Source: Smallanthus sonchifolius
Lineage: Eukaryota; Streptophyta; Magnoliopsida; Asterales; Asteraceae
Assembly (NCBI GenBank): GCA_023525975.1
Contig: CM042044.1
Location: 11,704,501-11,768,500 of the forward strand
Length of the DNA: 64,000 nt
Direction: 5' to 3'
Shown here one piece after another: positions 59,033 through 64,000 of the stretch. Both the position numbers and the translations under genes were made by a program. The notes below the pieces were generated by a model. It was not told the origin of the DNA and made no database searches. It worked only from the letters and a program-made list of their open reading frames with translations. Within the stretch, counting starts at the first letter, position 1. Each line of letters opens with the position of its first letter.

Positions 59033-60904
59033 AGTCTACCCTCCTTAATGAGGTTTCGTCCTCGAAACCTGTTACACGTTAAACAACTGGGGATACAGTT
59101 CCTTCATCTCGTCTTCTTTCTCCCAAGTAGCCTCGGACCCCTTTCTGTGTTTCCATTGTATTTTGACTAAAGGAATCGACTTATTGCGTAATCGTTTCTC
59201 AGCTCGGTCAAGAATGGCTATTGGTTCCTCTACATAATTTAGACTGTTATCCACTTCGATCTCGTCGTAAGGTATGTGAGCTGTGTCGTCAGCTAGGCAC
59301 TTGCGTAAGTGCGACACGTGGAACGTAGGGTGTATTCCACTAAGCTCGACGGGTAGGTCGAGTCTGTAAGCAACTTGACCCACTCTTGCTACAATCTTGA
59401 AAGGTCCGACAAACCTTGGACTTAGTTTGCCACGCTTTCTGAACCGAATGATTCCTTTCCACGGTGATACTTTCAACAGTACCATGTCCCCTACTTGAAA
59501 CTCTAAATCCCTCCTTCTCTTATCCGCGTATGATTTCTGTCTGTCTTTTGCGGCTTTCATACGAGCCTTGATTTGATCAAATTTCTCAGAAGTAGCTTTG
59601 ACCACTTCGAGACTTGCAAAATCCTTCTGTCCAATTTCCCCCCAACAAACCGGGGTCCTACATTTCCTCCCATACAACATTTCAAATGGCGGCATGCCAA
59701 TAGTCGAGTGATAGCTGTTGTTATATGAAAATTCTGCCAATGGTAGATGGCTGTCCCAACTCCCACCGAAGTCAATGATACAGGCCCGGAGCATGTCCTC
59801 CAAGGTCTGAATGGTCCTTTCCGATTGTCCATCGGTTTGGGGGTGGTAAGCGGTGCTGATGTTCAGTCTAGTGCCCATTGCTTCATTGAATTTCTTCCAA
59901 AACCTTGACGTGAATCTAGTATCCCTGTCAGACACAATCGACAGCGGCATACCATGTCTGCTCACAATTTCCTTGATAAATACTTCTGCTAGCTTTTCAG
60001 AAGAAGAAGTTTCTCGTATTGGCAAGAAGTGAGCACTCTTTGTCAAGCGGTCGACGATCACCCAAATGGTATCATTGCCTTTAGCTGTTCGCGGTAGCTT
60101 GGTAATGAAGTCCATTGTGATCTCTTCCCACTTCCATTCCGGTATTAGTAAAGGTTGCATTTTACCGCATGGTTTCTGGTGCTCGGCCTTAACTAGAGAA
60201 CACGTTAGGCACTTGCTCACGTATTCTGTCACATCATTCTTCATGCCAGGCCACCAGTACTCTTTCTTCAAGTCTTGATACATTTTGTTTATTAAAGTCT
60301 AACACCTTCTCTTTTTGTTCCTTGACAACCTAAGTCCTAAACGGGTCTCGTGTTTTAAGTAGAAATAGATTTGGGATGTCTCTTATACATGATTATAAAT
60401 CTGTCCGTCATGACTAGGTTATCTCTTAAGTTTCTGTAACTCACTTGTTCTGCTTCATGAAAATAATATAAACATTCGATGCCACAGGTGAATTGCGTGT
60501 AGTTAGGGTTTACACGTTACTACTACCTCTTCTCCTTTATTATGGTTTCTTCGGATGTTGTATTGAATGGTATAACTTACTTTAATCTGATGTACCTCTC
60601 GTGGGTGGGCTTAACTCGAATCCACCAAGCATTTGCGTGGATTAGTCATGCTGAGCGGGCCATGAACTCTTATCAACACTTAGAAGCGTCCCTTTGATAT
60701 TCTAGTATCTTGTTTAAATTGCCTACTATATGCTCTAGGTAGTTGTTATCATTCTCTTTCTAAGTTGCTTCGGTTATTACGTGTACTTCATATATTATCC
60801 TTGGTGTATTCGTTCTCGAAAGAGCATACCATGTCGTTCCCGAATGAATCCTATTATCTCGTTCCCGAAGGAACCGTATCATTTCGTTCCTGAAGGAACC
60901 TTAT
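59033..60904 (-). mobile_element. Second, truncated chromovirus internal region
   Basis: Near-identical to 52934-54804. It ends inside the GTTCC palindrome array. No second 5' LTR follows, so this element lost its upstream half. Confidence 0.9.
59072..60283 (-). CDS. Chromovirus integrase with chromodomain, second copy
   Basis: 403 residues, same start and domains as 52973-54184, open throughout. The single residue difference noticed is A61T, just after catalytic D58. Like the first copy it lacks the His pair of the zinc domain and any upstream pol. Confidence 0.92.
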   Translation of the reverse strand: MYQDLKKEYWWPGMKNDVTEYVSKCLTCSLVKAEHQKPCGKMQPLLIPEWKWEEITMDFITKLPRTAKGNDTIWVIVDRLTKSAHFLPIRETSSSEKLAEVFIKEIVSRHGMPLSIVSDRDTRFTSRFWKKFNEAMGTRLNISTAYHPQTDGQSERTIQTLEDMLRACIIDFGGSWDSHLPLAEFSYNNSYHSTIGMPPFEMLYGRKCRTPVCWGEIGQKDFASLEVVKATSEKFDQIKARMKAAKDRQKSYADKRRRDLEFQVGDMVLLKVSPWKGIIRFRKRGKLSPRFVGPFKIVARVGQVAYRLDLPVELSGIHPTFHVSHLRKCLADDTAHIPYDEIEVDNSLNYVEEPIAILDRAEKRLRNKSIPLVKIQWKHRKGSEATWEKEDEMKELYPQLFNV

Positions 60905-60930
60905 TCGTTCTAAGTTGCTTCGGTTATTAC
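60905..60930. other. Templated filler at a repair junction
   Basis: 60908-60930 is an exact 23-base copy of 60758-60780 from about 150 bp upstream. It sits between the truncated retroelement and unit sequence resuming at 60931 (equivalent to 3601). Confidence 0.85.
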
Positions 60931-61274
60931 ACGACCCCTGTTTATAGTTGTTTTCGCGTCTATGGCGGTGAGACCATAGGGGGAAAACGTTGTGACGGTC
61001 TACGGTGGTGAGACCTTAGGGGCAATACGAATTCTTATGAAATGACGCAAGACTTTTATGTATGACTTGTGATGTATTTTTATGAACGTTTAATTTTATA
61101 AAAATTTATATGTTTTATTCTTAAATCCCTCTTCACAAGTTTTGCAGCCAGTAACATACATAAATATAAACAGACTTAATGGACTTAACCCAAGACTAAT
61201 ATCGTATGATTTGAGTTTCAAAGGTTTCTAACATTAAAAAGTCTACCATTCATTGAGTTCAGGATTAACTTAAC
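60931..61274. other. Unit 3 resumes: LTR-like spacer
   Basis: Matches 3601-3949. No gene. Confidence 0.7.
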
Positions 61275-61627
61275 TTATTTGATTGTGAGTAACATTAACC
61301 CCTTGTGAGTATTGAACTTTTGATAGACCTCACTAGGGAGAGCCATAGTGAGTAAAACCCTAAGGCTTTCATATCCTTATCCTTCAGTTTCAACTCTGCC
61401 TTAGTATACTTAGAACTATCTTTTGGAAGGCTTGAACAACCCTCAGCAACCACAACTTGTTGTGAATAAAGACCATAATTATTTGGCTTCTATAGATTGT
61501 TATCCGTAATATTATTGAATTTCTTCATCCTTTGTTTCCAATTTCTATACTCAGCAGCCGATTGCAATCTAGGAGGTTTGTTGGTGGTTCCGATGTCAGC
61601 ATCAATAGTTTGAATAACATAAGCCAT
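61275..61627 (-). pseudogene. Copia-type gag fragment, unit 3
   Basis: Third copy of 3950-4298. ATG at 61627 on the minus strand, same internal stop. PBS-like site altered (61763-61774, one change). Confidence 0.7.
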
Positions 61628-61762
61628 TATGGTTGAATTCTTCAAGGTTTTAATCAAATTCTTCTCAATTTTATCAACTTTCCCCGTAAGAACAGAAAAT
61701 TCACTGAGTTAAATACGAATTCTCGAAATATCTCTCTAATTTCAAGAATTTGAGCATCGAAA

Positions 61763-62671
61763 ACTCTGATACCACTTATAGGATCGTAAATCATGAAGAA
61801 CATGATTTTATGATTGGATTGAAAGGCCGAATCAATCAATTCAATAATAACAACAATCAACTACAATCAAACAATCACAATTAAGAACAGAGAAGTAGAT
61901 AAAACGGTTCTTGTATTGATATAAATCAGTTCGAACAAAGTATGAAAAGACAGATACAAAATATCAGAACTAACATCGTTGTTTATGGATGAACACAAGA
62001 AACCTATATATTAAGTTCTATGGATGGCGCGTGGCATATATACCTAACTAACTAACTTCTCTTGGTAGTCAGTTGTCCTCCGGAGTAGTCCTCTGTAGAA
62101 GAAACACAAACTAGTCCGGATGATCAAAGTCTTGTCTTGCTTTGTGTGTGCCTTTTGATATTTCATTCACCACCAAAGTACCCAATAACTCTCACCAACA
62201 TTTTTTTTCCATCTGCATAACATCGATATTGTGTTTTAGTTCGAGAGAAGACCAATAATCCAGCACTAGAAGACTATTTAGTTGTTCTAGTATTCCTTCA
62301 TTATCTAATCGTCTAGGAGGACCTCTTGTACTTGACTCATCCGAAGTACTTGCCTTGTACTCTTTTGTCTTCTATCTAGAGTAGTTGTTGACTTCCAGGT
62401 TTTGGTCTTCATCTGGAGTAACTTTTCATCCGAAATTAGTCTTCATCCGTAGTACTTGTACTTGAACATTCTGTAAGTTATCGGAATCTTTCCCAATCCG
62501 GAGTAACTTGTTCTTCCAGATTACAGGTTCTTCCTCCAGAGTATTTACGCTTGTGCATTTTGGTGTACATCGGCCTTTATCGTGACTTTACGGAAAATAT
62601 GGTATATAAACCAAAAGGAAGTTTGTAAGGATTTAAGCAAGTTCCAAGTAGTGGTAGATGAAGTTTAACAA
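61763..62671 (-). mobile_element. Copia LTR/leader remnant, unit 3
   Basis: Third copy of 4434-5341. Confidence 0.5.
62127..62330 (-). pseudogene. TNP2 fragment in copia LTR, unit 3
   Basis: Third copy of 4798-5000, one base longer in a T run. Confidence 0.75.
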
Positions 62672-63199
62672 TTTCATGACAGGAGTGGTCAAAAAAATGT
62701 GTTGTACATAATTGTTGTTTCTTGAATAAATTTTGGTCCACTTATATCATATTGTTGTTGTATGTTGATGGAAGAATGGTTGCAGAATCAAACATTAGGG
62801 AAACAAAAGACTAAAGAAACTTTTGCAACATTTTCTATCACAACATTTTTTATGACTATGTTTTATTTGTGTGTGATTGCCTAAGAATATAGTTTATGCA
62901 AAGAGGATGTGATGCAATGATGTTCTAGCATGATGTAAAAGAAATGATAAACAAATTCGTCACAGCGCATAAAAATGTTATATGGCTGTATTTTTCACCT
63001 TTCTGATGGTCCAATCTTCTCTTCATTTGTTCACTTCCTATCGGCATCTAATTCTGCACTTCTGTTTGTTCTCATTTGACAGTTGCAGACATCGATCACT
63101 CTTCCTAGGAAGGTGCAAAGGTGCTTCCAGGTATCATCCACTCCGAGTATTACAGTGACATGATTGTAAATATTCTTTCAAGATTCACCTCAATCAAAT
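62672..63199. other. Last part of unit 3, no gene
   Basis: Matches 5342-5870, ending at 'caatcaaat'. Beyond this the duplicated units continue with an AAAT microsatellite, but this copy does not. Confidence 0.85.
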
Positions 63200-64000
63200 G
63201 TTTCATCTAAGCTTAAAGATTAATCAGGCTCCTGTTTAAAGCTTTATGTCTTCATGTGTATAAACTAGTGCAACAAATTAGTAAATGTGTAACTTCTAGC
63301 TTTAGTTTCTTTACTTCCTCATACATGGCTATGTAATTAACTAAATCACAATAATACAACTTAACTCAAATATGCATCTTTTACACAGAATGGAACCTAA
63401 AAAAATTTAAAAAAAAGAGAGAATATACTACATATGAGAAAATTGATATATTTCTGAATGCATGAAACTAGGACCCCCTTTGTAGGGAATTATTTGGCTG
63501 GTCTTGTCAAATCTTGGATGATACAATTGAAATTAAACACGTGAGTTAATAAAATCCATGATTCATTGTTTTTTTACATTCAAAATAGAATAAATCAAGA
63601 TCACGAAATTTGGGGAAAGCAAACAGAGTCAAAATCAGGCTCCAGGTGAGAGAACTTGCCACAACGTCCGGTTCGTTAGCCGCTTTTGTCCATATTTTAC
63701 AGGCCCATACCCCAAACGAGTCAAAAGTTAAGTCTGTTTTAGTAATACAATAAAATAAGATCTAAGTCTTGGTTAAATATTTCCATCAACAGCCATTAGG
63801 GTTGGTAACCAATGGTAAAGGAAAATACTCTTGAAACATCAATGTTGGAGAGATTATGAGTTCAAGTCTCACTCCCATAAGTTTAAAGAAATTTGCGCTC
63901 AAATAAATAAAATATTTCCATCAACTTTATGACTTAAATGAAGCGGTGGTTGAGTTTTAATGTACTTTTCACCTCCTAAATCAAGATAGATGCTCACTAG
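63200..64000. other. Single-copy flank of the tandem array
   Basis: Not repeated elsewhere in the window. AT-rich with no recognisable gene. Holds one SINE (about 63795-63905). Confidence 0.7.
63795..63905 (+). mobile_element. tRNA-derived SINE
   Basis: A-box-like TGGTAACCAATGGTAAAGG (63803-63821) and B-box-like GAGTTCAAGTCTC (about 63859-63871), with 'actccc' after it as in the fragment at 6525-6630. Exact ends not defined. Confidence 0.55.

Larger units (their letters stand above)
47166..63199. repeat. Tandem duplication unit 3, partial and interrupted
   Basis: Segment 47166-50826 matches unit 1 from about position 410 to the middle of the Helitron. Segment 60931-63199 matches 3601-5870. 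Between them lies the retroelement block 50827-60930. About 320 bp of unit sequence (equivalent to 27552-27871) is missing at the insertion. Homology ends sharply at 63199, equivalent to 5870. Confidence 0.9.

Overview
This is eukaryotic, plant nuclear DNA: AT-rich, intron-bearing and crowded with transposon remnants. The transposons are En/Spm CACTA elements with TNP2 transposase remnants, Helitrons, tRNA-derived SINEs, Mutator/hAT-like MITEs, a copia gag remnant, and a Tekay/Del-type Ty3-gypsy chromovirus. The element types and the style of the LTR text suggest a eudicot, probably Asteraceae; that family assignment is an impression and was not searched.

The window is dominated by a tandem duplication with a period near 24.2 kb. 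Unit 1 (1-24282) is repeated as unit 2 (24283 to about 47165). A third, partial unit runs from about 47166 to 63199 and is interrupted at 50827-60930 by a retroelement block. Position 1 aligns with 24283, exon 1 at 20077 with 44288, and exon 2 at 2471 with 26804 and 50080. At 63199 the homology stops abruptly; 63200-64000 is single copy here.

The only host gene I recognise is a two-exon CCT-motif transcription regulator (CONSTANS/TOC1/Ghd7-type CCT domain, no B-box seen). Exon 1 occurs twice (20077-20418 and 44288-44629), each with a TATA box about 40 bp upstream and a phase-0 splice donor. Exon 2 occurs seven times in three forms. Form A (2471, 26804, 50080) has a damaged CCT end and is open only at 50080. 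Form B (16575, 40790) has a canonical CCT end and is open only at 40790. Form C (21985, 46161) is truncated, stays in frame and stops before the CCT domain. Forms A, B and C also share intron sequence, so an older local triplication of intron plus exon 2 preceded the 24-kb duplication. Downstream of exon 1 the order is C then A; B lies upstream of exon 1. Each exon 1 could therefore splice to a CCT-less terminal exon about 1.5 kb away or to a CCT exon further downstream.

In each unit the order is: A exon; Helitron; old LTR, copia gag and LTR remnants; gene-poor AT-rich DNA; solo-LTR-like segment ending 10100/34370; captured exon-like pieces with a Helitron 3' end at 12140/36404; CACTA/TNP2 debris; B intron with a mini-CACTA; B exon with a MITE exactly at its acceptor; LTR remnant; 0.6-kb MITE; exon 1; C exon; then a CACTA element with palindromic subterminal repeats that leads into the next A segment. 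The third unit carries a minus-strand chromovirus block arranged LTR-internal-LTR-partial internal, with integrase and chromodomain but no gag, protease or reverse transcriptase. It is joined back to the unit through a short templated filler.
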